From contig NC_020126.1 of NCBI RefSeq assembly GCF_000331735.1, forward strand, positions 3,286,001 through 3,350,000: a stretch of 64,000 bases of DNA, in the 5' to 3' direction. Below, piece after piece: positions 53,419-62,855 of the stretch; within the stretch, counting starts at the first letter, position 1, and each line of letters begins with the position of its first letter. The position numbers and the translations under genes are program-made. Source of the DNA: Myxococcus stipitatus DSM 14675. GTDB lineage: Bacteria > Myxococcota > Myxococcia > Myxococcales > Myxococcaceae. Below the pieces are notes generated by a model. It was not told where the DNA came from. It saw nothing but the letters and a program-made list of their open reading frames with translations, and did no database searches.

Positions 53419-54447
53419 CTACTTCGCCTTGCCGAACTCGCGGCTCGCGATGACGCCCTGCACCTCGGCGAGCGCCCGAGCGCCCGATGCGGACTCCAGG
53501 GCCTTCTCCGCGATGGCCTGCACCTGACGCTTGGCCTCGGCGAGCTCCGTCTGGAGCGTCTGGATGGCCTGGGCCTGCTTGGTGCTCGTGTCCTTGAGGG
53601 AGGCAATCTCCATGCTGGCCACGCGCTGCGCCGTCTCCGCGTCCTTCGTGGCGAGGGTGAGCTTCAGCTCCCAGTCCGACTTCACGCGGTTGCCGACGAT
53701 GGCCGCGGCCGTGTCCGCTTCCTTCTTCAGCACGGCGGGGAAGTCGGCCACCTGCTTGCGCAGGTCCTCCAGCTCCTTCTCCCGCAGCTTCAGGGCCTCG
53801 TCGCGCGTGGCCCACTCCTTCTCCAGCTTCTCCTTGCGGTCCCGCTCGGTGGCCGCCTGCACGCGCAAGCCCTCGGCGAAGGTGTCCTGCTCCTTCTTGC
53901 GCTGGATCTGCACGTCATACGTGTACTGCTCCTCCGCCCGCTGACGCGCCACCTGCGCGGACTCCTTCTCCGTCGCCAGGTCCGCCGCCGCCTTCGCGCG
54001 CGTGTCGGAGATGTCCTTCTGGAGCGCCGTCATCTCCTCGTGGAGCTCCGCCTTGCGCTTGTCATACTCCGCGACGAGCACGTCCACGGCGCTGGCGGCC
54101 ACGTCACGGCCGTGCAGCTCCGACAGCTCCTCCGTCTTGAGGTGGATGGCCTCGTCCAACTGCTTCATCTCCTCCACCAGCGCGATGACCTGCTCGTTGA
54201 TGCCCGCCAGCGTCTTGTTGATGGTGAGGCCCGCCTCGGTGACCTTCTTCACCGCGGACTCGGCGGACAGGGTGGAGACGTCCGCCAGCACGTTCTTGGC
54301 GTGGCTGTCGCGGGCCTCCTGCTCCTTGGCCGGGACGACGGGCTTGCTGCGCGCCTTGCGCGCCAGGTCCTCGAAGGCGGCCTTGGTGGACTCGGAGGAG
54401 CGGTTGCGGGAGACGGACTTGCGGGACTTGGACTTGGTGGAAGCCAT
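53419..54447 (-). CDS. Long coiled-coil protein
   Basis: A 342-residue soluble protein. A Lys/Ser-rich N-terminus (MASTKSKSRKSVSRN) precedes an almost uninterrupted predicted coiled coil from ~40 to 335, rich in Glu, Lys, Gln and Ala heptads (EEMTALQKDISDTRAKAAAD, EKLEKEWATRDEALKLREKE). No enzymatic motif or membrane segment is visible. The basic N-terminus could bind nucleic acid or a membrane. The function is unknown, and a cytoskeletal or scaffold role is only an inference. Confidence 0.8.
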   Translation of the reverse strand: MASTKSKSRKSVSRNRSSESTKAAFEDLARKARSKPVVPAKEQEARDSHAKNVLADVSTLSAESAVKKVTEAGLTINKTLAGINEQVIALVEEMKQLDEAIHLKTEELSELHGRDVAASAVDVLVAEYDKRKAELHEEMTALQKDISDTRAKAAADLATEKESAQVARQRAEEQYTYDVQIQRKKEQDTFAEGLRVQAATERDRKEKLEKEWATRDEALKLREKELEDLRKQVADFPAVLKKEADTAAAIVGNRVKSDWELKLTLATKDAETAQRVASMEIASLKDTSTKQAQAIQTLQTELAEAKRQVQAIAEKALESASGARALAEVQGVIASREFGKAK

Positions 54448-54707
54448 GTGACTCTCCAGGTAGGGCACGGCCACCCGGGTCCAGGGGACCCGCGAATGGC
54501 GTGAGGGTTTCGTGAGATTCCTGGCCCCCTTCTCGGGCGACCATGGGAGAAGAATACCTAGGGGGTCTGACACGGTTGGCTGGGTTCCAGGCATGCGGCG
54601 GGGCCTGGAATCGGGCCTTTCGGAGGCCGGGGGGGCACACCGGACTTGTCCTCGGGGCCGCCGCACGGCTAACTCGCGGCCCAGAATCCGCTCAAGGGAG
54701 AGCGTCA

Positions 54708-56108
<1,401 letters not shown>

Positions 56109-56123
56109 GCCGAGCCGTCCGTC

Positions 56124-57839
56124 TCACGGGAGCTGGGACTGGAGCGCGGGCCAGCGGGTGCGCACCCACTGGCGCACGTACTCCAGTTCCTGCTCGTAGG
56201 TGTTGAAGTCGGTGCGCTTGTACCAGTCGGGGAAGTTGCCCGCGCCGATGCTCCCGGGCTTGCCGAACGCGCGGTACTCCAGTTGCCACCGCGCCCAGTC
56301 CCGCTTCGCCACGGCCGAGGTCTCCTTCTCGTAGCGGTCGATGAGCGCGAGCACGGTCTCCAGCTTCAGCTCGTTGCCCAGCAGCGCCTTGTAGCGCTCG
56401 CGCATGGGCCTGGCGAAGGTGGGCTCCTCGAGCAGCCGCTCGAAGATGCGGTTCTGCGAGGCGAAGTTCATGCGGGTGGTGGGCCAGGTGCGCGTGGTGT
56501 CGAAGTTCTGGCCCAGGCTCGCGTCCAGGTCCCACGGGATGAAGCGCCAGGGGCCTTTCGTGCCCGGGTCATAGGCGTGGTAGGCGTTCTTGCCTTGGGA
56601 GTCCGTCCCCAGGATGAGCGTGTTGAAGATCCACCAGTCCTGGTAGTCGCGCAGGTTGGCGCGCTGGGGGAACTGGGCGCGGAACGTCGCGTCGTCGGCG
56701 TCCGCGACGAAGGCGACGAAGTCCTCCAGGTGGTCCCACGCGTGGGCCTGGCCCATGGGCGGCTCGCCGACCTTCTTCTCGAAGCCCTCGCGCAGCGACG
56801 CCTTGGGCTGTCCGTCCCGGCGCAGGCGGGAGAAGTTGGCCTCCTTCTCCACCGCCTTGAAGAGGTCCGAGTCCTTGTCCAGGCCGTTCTGGGCCATCAG
56901 CCTCTTGTGCGGCAGGTCGGCCACCGTGAAGAGGCCCATGAAGCGGTTGTTGGCGTAGACGACGGCGCTGAAGACGGGGACGCGGACGTGCTCCTTCGAC
57001 ATGCGGTTCCACAGGTCGAACGCCAGCCGCGTGCGCACGTAGGAGTTGTCGTTGAAGGTGGAGATGAGCGCCACGCGCTTTCGCGCGAGGAAGCCGTCGC
57101 CGAAGACGGGCTCGTTGAAGAGGTCGTCGTCGGGGAACTTCAGCGTGAGGCTGCGCTTGGGGAAGGCGCCGGAGGTGGCGCCGCGGAACTTGGCCTCGAG
57201 GGCGTAGGTGTGTCCCCGGTAGGTGAGCTGCGCGGGACGGTAGCCGCCGCCCGTGAGGCCCGGCGGGGTGGGGTAGGTGAGGTGGAAGACGGGGAGGCCG
57301 TACTCCTCGCTGTAGGCCGCCGGGTCGACGATGCGCACGTTGCCCGGGGCGCCGTCGTTCTCCGCCACGCCCACCTTGAGGGTGCCCGTCTCGCCGGAGC
57401 CCTGCTCACGGAACACCAGGTTCCACACGGCCGCCTGGTCCCGGCCCGGCGTCCAGCGCAGCGTGGCCGTGGCCGCGTCGAAGGTGGCTCCGGGAGGAAG
57501 GTTGTCCACGGCGAAGCGCACCCCCGCGGGAGTGGCGCCGGTGGAGCACGTCACGGTGACGGTCAGGGCCTGGCCCTCGGTGAGCCAGCGAGGAGCGCCC
57601 GCGGTGGGGCTGCATCGAGGCCCCGCGTCAGGGACCTCCTGCGGCTCCGGCGTGCCTGAGTCGGGCGTCTCCTGCGGCTCCGGGGGGCCCGCGTCGGGTG
57701 GCTCCTCTCGAGGGTCGACGGGAGGTGGCGGTGCATCCGGGGGCGGGCTTCCTCCACACGCCAGCGTCAGCACCACGACACATGCCAGTACGCCGCGCGA
57801 CAAGCTCCTCCTGGCCACCGTGCAACCCCCCGAGTCCAT
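56124..57839 (-). CDS. CotH-kinase-family lipoprotein
   Basis: A 571-residue lipoprotein (VVLTLACGGSP, then a Pro/Glu/Asp-rich repeat linker of PEPQE units). Residues ~80-160 look like an Ig-like domain (VRFAVDNLPPGATFDAATAT). The CotH-type kinase domain covers ~170-520, with KFRGATSGAFPKRSLTLKF as the Gly-loop/Lys region, ALISTFNDNSYVRTRLA, and IPWDLDASLG as the Mg-binding Asp motif. CotH kinases phosphorylate coat proteins in Bacillus spores. Here the target is unknown and the protein is exported. Confidence 0.88.
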   Translation of the reverse strand: MDSGGCTVARRSLSRGVLACVVVLTLACGGSPPPDAPPPPVDPREEPPDAGPPEPQETPDSGTPEPQEVPDAGPRCSPTAGAPRWLTEGQALTVTVTCSTGATPAGVRFAVDNLPPGATFDAATATLRWTPGRDQAAVWNLVFREQGSGETGTLKVGVAENDGAPGNVRIVDPAAYSEEYGLPVFHLTYPTPPGLTGGGYRPAQLTYRGHTYALEAKFRGATSGAFPKRSLTLKFPDDDLFNEPVFGDGFLARKRVALISTFNDNSYVRTRLAFDLWNRMSKEHVRVPVFSAVVYANNRFMGLFTVADLPHKRLMAQNGLDKDSDLFKAVEKEANFSRLRRDGQPKASLREGFEKKVGEPPMGQAHAWDHLEDFVAFVADADDATFRAQFPQRANLRDYQDWWIFNTLILGTDSQGKNAYHAYDPGTKGPWRFIPWDLDASLGQNFDTTRTWPTTRMNFASQNRIFERLLEEPTFARPMRERYKALLGNELKLETVLALIDRYEKETSAVAKRDWARWQLEYRAFGKPGSIGAGNFPDWYKRTDFNTYEQELEYVRQWVRTRWPALQSQLP

Positions 57840-57935
57840 GTCCGGCTCGAAGGAATAGGCACTCCACGCCGCGCTGACAGTCCCCCCATCCCCGCCCGGC
57901 TGTCCGCTCCTGGACGCCGTGGGTGTGCGGCGGGG

Positions 57936-58643
57936 TCATCCCGCCTTGAGCCGCACGGAGTCCTCGGCGTGTCGCTCCAGCGCCTGGGCAATCTGGGAGG
58001 CCGACCACAGCGGATCCAGACAGGGGCAGAAGTAGCCCGGCCCCGCCTTCTCCCGGACAGCCCACTCGAAGAAGCCGCGCGCGGTGGCGTGGAGCTCCTC
58101 CGGCAGGAAGAGCACCGCCACGTCGTACTCGGTGAAGCGCAGCAGGCCCGGCACGCGCCACTCCCGCTCCCAGTCGAAGCGGTACTGGTAGGGCGCGTTG
58201 CTGGAGTCTCCCTGGATGTCCACGAAGGGCGTCATGGACCAGAGCGGATGGGCTCGCGAGTCCGAGGTGGCCAGGGCTTCGTCCACCTGGTGCTTGAGCG
58301 CGAGGTGCGCGGGGGAGGCGTATTGGACGTACCAGACGGGGCCGCCGCCCTGGGACAGGATGAAGCTCTTGCGGAAGCCGATGCCGTAGAGGCTGCGGCG
58401 ATGGACCAGCCTGGCGAGCTGGTCGAACGGAATCTCGCTGAAGCAGACCGCGCGGTGGCGCTCGGCGACCTGGGGCTCCTTGCGCGCGAGGCCAAAGCCC
58501 TGGGCGCCGGGGATGAGCGTCCGCGTGCCCAGGATGTTCATCATGTTCTGGTACGCGTCGCGAAACGGGGGCCCGGGCTTCGTGAAGTGCACCACGAAGT
58601 CGGACATGTCTCGCCACTGGGAATGAGTCTGATAGCCGAGCAT
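57936..58643 (-). CDS. AbiGi-like abortive infection protein
   Basis: A 235-residue soluble protein resembling AbiGi (PF10899), first known from a lactococcal phage-resistance pair. Visible family pattern: FVVHFTKPG near residue 15, a region around TRTLIPGAQGFG, RAVCFSEIPFDQL, RRSLYGIGFRKSFI, GGPVWYVQY and DWEREWRVPG. The partner AbiGii, a nucleotidyltransferase-like protein, is not adjacent, so it is an orphan. It lies 97 bp upstream of the CotH gene on the same strand and is divergent from an unknown gene, with a 223-bp intergenic region. Confidence 0.75.
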   Translation of the reverse strand: MLGYQTHSQWRDMSDFVVHFTKPGPPFRDAYQNMMNILGTRTLIPGAQGFGLARKEPQVAERHRAVCFSEIPFDQLARLVHRRSLYGIGFRKSFILSQGGGPVWYVQYASPAHLALKHQVDEALATSDSRAHPLWSMTPFVDIQGDSSNAPYQYRFDWEREWRVPGLLRFTEYDVAVLFLPEELHATARGFFEWAVREKAGPGYFCPCLDPLWSASQIAQALERHAEDSVRLKAG

Positions 58644-58866
58644 CGTCCCGCCGCGGCTACTGTCCCGGAGCACGGTGGGTGGTGCAACCCGCCTGCATTC
58701 GCCATCCAGGTGCATGGCCGGGGCGCGGGCGGGGAGCCGACGGCTCGGCGGTGAGGGCAGGCGGGCGCTCCGGGCGCTTTCTCCCGCCGCCTGCCTGGGT
58801 GCCAGTCGGCGCGGAGGGAGCCCAGCTTTGTCGAGCGGTGTGTGTCTTCGCCCTGGGGAGTGTGTG

Positions 58867-59784
58867 ATGGGCCACGAAGGACGGTTGTCGCCGGTCGAGC
58901 TGCTGAGGCGGGTCACCTTCTCGTTGGAGCAGCTCGCGGTGCAGGGGCTGGCGAGCGGCGTGGTCCGAGGCGCCTCGGCCGGGCTCCAGGCGGAGCTGCC
59001 AGCGCTCGACGGTCAGCTTCGCGCGCTCATCGAGGACGGCGTGGCGCTTCTGGCCCGCATCGTCGAGGCCGTCGCCGACAAGCCCCCGGGCACGTGGACG
59101 CGGACGATGGCGCAGAGCGCGGTGTCGGGAGCGGTGGAGGAGCTGCGGCGCTCGATGCCGGGCGTGGATGCGCTGTCACGAGAGCTCGTCGAGCGGGTGA
59201 ACGCCTGGTTGGATCGCTCGTCCGAGGCGGCGGCGCTGCACAACCGCGAGCTGCGCGAGCCCGGGGCCCGAGCGCGGGAGCTGGCCACAGGGGCGGTGAA
59301 GGGGGTGGTGAAGGAGCTGGAGACCGCCTTGCCGGCGCTGTCACCCATGGGCGCCCAGGTCGCGTCCCAGGCGGGGCGCGGGTTCATCCAGGGCTTCGGG
59401 GAGGCGCTGGAGGCTCGCTCCGAGACGTTCGACGAGGTGCTGGACGAGGCGGGACGGCGGCTGGTCCACGCGGTGGTGGAGCAGCTGGACCAGGAGCTGC
59501 GGGCCCTGCGCGCACGCACCGAGCTGGACGTGGGGGGCGCCGTCGCATCCATGGCCGAGCGCACCGCGAGCGCGACGGTGCGCGGCGCCTCCGAGGAGCT
59601 GAGGCGTCAGGTCCGCGCGACGCGCGAGGCGGGACAGGTGCCGTCGCTGCGCACGGCCAGTCGCGAGGTGACGCTGGGCGTGCTCTCGGCCTTGTCGGAG
59701 CGGCTGCTCCGGCCGCTGGCGGTGATGACGGGCGTGGGGGGCGCACTCGCGCTCACCGCGTTCACCCTGACCCGGCGGCGGTGA
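58867..59784 (+). CDS. Hypothetical helical protein with C-terminal membrane anchor
   Basis: A 305-residue Ala/Glu/Arg-rich, mostly helical protein (LQAELPALDGQLRALIEDGV, VKGVVKELETALPALSPMGA). A hydrophobic segment closes it (LAVMTGVGGALALTAFTL), followed by TRRR and the stop, so the protein is probably tail-anchored. No family is recognised. The start at 58867 has GGGGAG upstream. The last codons form unit 1 of a 51-bp tandem repeat array that continues past the stop. Confidence 0.65.
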   Translation: MGHEGRLSPVELLRRVTFSLEQLAVQGLASGVVRGASAGLQAELPALDGQLRALIEDGVALLARIVEAVADKPPGTWTRTMAQSAVSGAVEELRRSMPGVDALSRELVERVNAWLDRSSEAAALHNRELREPGARARELATGAVKGVVKELETALPALSPMGAQVASQAGRGFIQGFGEALEARSETFDEVLDEAGRRLVHAVVEQLDQELRALRARTELDVGGAVASMAERTASATVRGASEELRRQVRATREAGQVPSLRTASREVTLGVLSALSERLLRPLAVMTGVGGALALTAFTLTRRR

Positions 59785-59937
59785 TGAAGGGCGCTCACCG
59801 CGTTCACCGCGTTCACCCTGACCCGGCGGCGGTGATGAAGGGGGGCGCTCGCGCTCACCGCGTTCACCCTGGCCCGGCGGCGGTGATGAAGGGGGGCGCT
59901 CGCGCTCACCGCGTTCACCCTGACCCGGCGGCGGTGC
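59733..59937. repeat. 51-bp tandem repeat array (four units) over the gene's 3' end
   Basis: The unit reads approximately GCTCACCGCGTTCACCCTG followed by ACCCGGCGGCGGTGATGAAG. GTGATGAAG recurs at 59781, 59832 and 59883, a period of exactly 51 bp (17 codons), with a last partial unit ending near 59937. Because the period is a multiple of 3, each unit ends with the same in-frame TGA. Confidence 0.9.
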
Positions 59938-59987
59938 GACTTCCCGGGCACGGGCACCGCGCGCTGGGCGGCCCCCCGCGCCGCGAC

Positions 59988-59993
59988 TACGAT
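59988..59993 (+). promoter_or_regulatory. Putative -10 hexamer (TACGAT) of the small TonB-C protein gene
   Basis: TACGAT lies 8 nt before the ATG at 60002, directly after the repeat array, with no Shine-Dalgarno. Confidence 0.35.
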
Positions 59994-60001
59994 GGCGCGC
60001 C

Positions 60002-60403
60002 ATGCTCCGTTCCCGCTCGCTGCCCCTGGTCGTCCTGCTCTCGCTGGCCGTGGCCCCCCTGGCGCTGGCCGCCGCGGGGCCCCAGCTCCAGGCCTTCTTC
60101 TCGCCCGAGCTGAAGAGCACCGCGTACCAGCAGCGCGTCTACGCGCAGGTCGCCGGCAAGTGGAAGCAGCCCGGGAAGAAGGGGTTGCCGGCCGTGGGGG
60201 GAAAGACGGTGGTCCAGGCGGTGCTGGGCCGCGACGGCAAGCTCCTCTCGGCGGTGGTGACGACGGAGTCCGGCTCCAAGAGCTGGGACGCGGCGGCGCT
60301 GTCCGCCGTGCAGAAGGCCGCGCCCTTCGCGCCACTGCCCAAGGACTATTCCCTGGCCACGCTGGACGCGCACTTTCACGTCGCGTGGGTGTCCTCTCCC
60401 TGA
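60002..60403 (+). CDS. Small secreted TonB-C-domain protein
   Basis: A 133-residue protein with a Sec signal ([15 protein letters not shown]). The mature ~105 residues have the TonB-C pattern: [55 protein letters not shown], and a closing beta strand. It lacks the membrane helix and Pro-rich spacer of TonB, so it acts alone in the periplasm. The ATG is preceded by TACGAT, not a Shine-Dalgarno. Confidence 0.85.
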   Translation: MLRSRSLPLVVLLSLAVAPLALAAAGPQLQAFFSPELKSTAYQQRVYAQVAGKWKQPGKKGLPAVGGKTVVQAVLGRDGKLLSAVVTTESGSKSWDAAALSAVQKAAPFAPLPKDYSLATLDAHFHVAWVSSP

Positions 60404-60448
60404 AACAAGCAGGCTCGGTTTGGCCATCGCGGGGAAGCGCACGGAGCG

Positions 60449-60454
60449 TATATG
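60449..60454 (+). promoter_or_regulatory. Putative -10 hexamer (TATATG) of deoD
   Basis: TATATG lies 10 nt before the deoD ATG at 60465, with no ribosome-binding site between. Confidence 0.3.
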
Positions 60455-60464
60455 GTGCGCCCCC

Positions 60465-61190
60465 ATGGCAACCCCTCATATCTCCGCCGCACCCGGCGAC
60501 TTCGCCGACGTGGTGCTGATGCCCGGTGACCCCCTCCGGGCTCGCTACATCTCCGAGCGCTTCCTGACCGACGCCCGCGGCGTCACGTCCGTGCGCAACA
60601 TGTTTGGTTTCACCGGCACCTATCAGGGGCGCCGGGTGTCGGTGATGGGCCATGGCATGGGCGTGCCGTCCATCTCCATCTACGCAACCGAGCTCATCAA
60701 GGTCTACGGCTCGAAGGTGCTCATCCGCGTGGGGAGCTGCGGCGCGCTTCGCACGGACGTGAAGCTGCGGGATGTCATCGTGGCCACCGGTGCGGGCACG
60801 GACTCGAAGGTGAACCGGATGCGGCTGATGGGGCACGACTTCCCGGCCGTGGCGGACTTCCAGCTCGCGCGGTGGGCCATGGAGTCGGCCGAGCGTCGCG
60901 GCAAGTCGGTGCGCGCCGGCTCCGTCTTCACCTCGGACCTGTTCTACCACCCGCAGGAGGAGCTCAACTCGGTGCTGGAGAAGATGGGCGTCCTCGCCAT
61001 CGAGATGGAAGTCGCCGGCCTCTACGGCGTGGCGGCGGAGTTCGGCGCCCGGGCCCTGGCGCTGCTCACCGTGTCGGACCACCTCAAGTCGGGGGAGGCC
61101 CTGTCGCCGCAGGACCGGCAGACCTCGTTCGACGAGATGATCGAGCTGGCGCTCGACGTCGCGCTCAAAGTCCCCGCGACGACGCCCTGA
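60465..61190 (+). CDS. deoD: Purine-nucleoside phosphorylase, DeoD type
   Basis: A 241-residue hexamer-type PNP that phosphorolyses purine (deoxy)nucleosides. Motifs: [14 protein letters not shown] at the N-terminus, [29 protein letters not shown] (phosphate site), [11 protein letters not shown] (ribose site, Glu-Met-Glu), and the catalytic Asp in LLTVSDHL. The length and motifs are of the bacterial DeoD type. No deoA, deoB or deoC genes are linked. The start at 60465 follows TATATG rather than a Shine-Dalgarno. Confidence 0.96.
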   Translation: MATPHISAAPGDFADVVLMPGDPLRARYISERFLTDARGVTSVRNMFGFTGTYQGRRVSVMGHGMGVPSISIYATELIKVYGSKVLIRVGSCGALRTDVKLRDVIVATGAGTDSKVNRMRLMGHDFPAVADFQLARWAMESAERRGKSVRAGSVFTSDLFYHPQEELNSVLEKMGVLAIEMEVAGLYGVAAEFGARALALLTVSDHLKSGEALSPQDRQTSFDEMIELALDVALKVPATTP

Positions 61191-61315
61191 GCGCGAAAAC
61201 CCCGCGCCCGATGTGCGGTAGGGGGCACTCCAGGAGCGCCCTCCAGGGCAGGGAGGCGTAAAAAGTCAGGGAGGGGCTTTGTGCTCGAACGATTCTCGGG
61301 CAATTCTGCGGCCCG

Positions 61316-62821
61316 GTGCGTTACCCCATCTGGCTCCTCTTGGTCTGCGCAGGCTGTGCCGGGCGCATGGTTCCTCCTTCGGGCGGCGATGCCGCCCTTG
61401 CGTCCGTTCGCTCGCCAGGGCTGACGGCGGCGCCCGAGCAGACAGCTCCGGCGCCCGCTGAAGCCCCGGCGGCCGCGGTGCCCGTGGCGACAGTGGAGGC
61501 GCCGGCCCCCGGCGCGCAGGCTCCCGCGGCCGACGAGAGCTGCGCGCTGTCCGCGGAGGACCTGGAGGGCGACGACGACACCTCGGAGGCAGGTGACGCC
61601 GAGGGCGACGTCGGCGAGGGCGAGACGCCCGTTGTCGGTGGCGAGGTCCCCACGGGGCCGCTGTACACGGCGGACATCTCCGACGAGGAGCTGGCGCGGC
61701 GCTGGAAGGGTGACGTCGCGGCGCTGGGCTCCATGGCGGTGGGCTTCGCGCACAGCGGCCGGCTGGTGAATGGCGTGCAGTTCCCCAAGGGCGACGATTG
61801 GATTGTCGTCTCGCCCGAGATTGCGTGGGGCACGCAGGAGAGCATCGACTACATGGTGGCCGCCATCAAGGAGGTGCGTGCGCGCTACCCCTTCGCGCCG
61901 CTCCTGCGCGTCAACGGCATCAGCAACAAGGACGGCGGCCACAAGCGTCCGCACAAGAGCCACCAGAACGGCCGGGACGTGGACGTCGGCTTCTACTACC
62001 CGACGGTGGACCCCATCCGTGAGCGCGAGCGCGAGAAGTACATCAACGTGCCGCTCAACTGGGCGCTGGTCCGCGCCGTGGTGACGAAGACGGACATCCA
62101 GCTCATCCTCGTCGACAAGCGCGTGCAGAAGGTGCTGTACGACTACGCGCTGTCGGTGGGCGAGGACAAGGCGTGGCTGGATTCGCTGTTCAGCCCCGTG
62201 GGCATCATCCGGCACGCGCGCCGCCACCGGGACCACTTCCACATGCGCTTCCACAATCCGCGCGCCCAGGAGCTGGGGCGGCGGGTGCAGCCGCTCCTGG
62301 CGCTCCAGCCCGAGCACAACGTGACGACGCACCGCGTGCGCTCGGGCGACACGCTGGGCGGCATCGCGCTGCGCTACGGGTCGACGGTGACGCTGATTCG
62401 CAAGGCGAACCGGATGCGCAACACGTTCCTGCGCGCGGGGCAGCGGCTGTCCGTTCCTCTGCGCGGGCCGTGCACCCACTGCCCGGTGCCGCCGCCCGTG
62501 GTGCTGCCGTCGCGCAACCTGCCGCCCGAGCCGAAGGCGCCCCTGGTGGCCGCCGCCCCCAGCGCCGAGCAGTCCCCGGTGGCCTCGAACTGCGTGAAGC
62601 CCGCGGCGCCGGTGGACCAGGCCACCACCGCCGCGGCCGCCGCGTCCGGTGCCGTGACGCCGGCCTCCGCGCTCCCCGCTGCTCAGCCCGCGTCGACGCT
62701 GGTCGACAGCGCCCCGCCCTCCGCGGCCGCGCTGCCCATCCAACCCGCGCCAGCCGCCATGGACGTGAGCGGGGCCGCCGCGCCGCCAGCGAACATCGTG
62801 GTGCCGACTCCTGCTCCGTAG
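61316..62821 (+). CDS. MepA-type murein endopeptidase with LysM domain, lipoprotein
   Basis: A 501-residue lipoprotein (LLLVCAGCAGR). A low-complexity Ala/Pro and acidic stretch leads to a penicillin-insensitive murein endopeptidase (M74, MepA) domain at ~120-330, with zinc motifs SHQNGRDVDVGFYY and DHFHMRF. A LysM peptidoglycan-binding repeat (~342-388; HRVRSGDTLGGIALRYGS) and a long Ala/Pro-rich tail follow. It should cleave cross-links in peptidoglycan. The in-frame start is GTG at 61316, but no Shine-Dalgarno precedes it. The good GGAGGGG site belongs to an out-of-frame GTG at 61281. Confidence 0.9.
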   Translation: MRYPIWLLLVCAGCAGRMVPPSGGDAALASVRSPGLTAAPEQTAPAPAEAPAAAVPVATVEAPAPGAQAPAADESCALSAEDLEGDDDTSEAGDAEGDVGEGETPVVGGEVPTGPLYTADISDEELARRWKGDVAALGSMAVGFAHSGRLVNGVQFPKGDDWIVVSPEIAWGTQESIDYMVAAIKEVRARYPFAPLLRVNGISNKDGGHKRPHKSHQNGRDVDVGFYYPTVDPIREREREKYINVPLNWALVRAVVTKTDIQLILVDKRVQKVLYDYALSVGEDKAWLDSLFSPVGIIRHARRHRDHFHMRFHNPRAQELGRRVQPLLALQPEHNVTTHRVRSGDTLGGIALRYGSTVTLIRKANRMRNTFLRAGQRLSVPLRGPCTHCPVPPPVVLPSRNLPPEPKAPLVAAAPSAEQSPVASNCVKPAAPVDQATTAAAAASGAVTPASALPAAQPASTLVDSAPPSAAALPIQPAPAAMDVSGAAAPPANIVVPTPAP

Positions 62822-62855
62822 CGCCCGCGCGCGGACCGCGAGCCGCCCACCCGCG

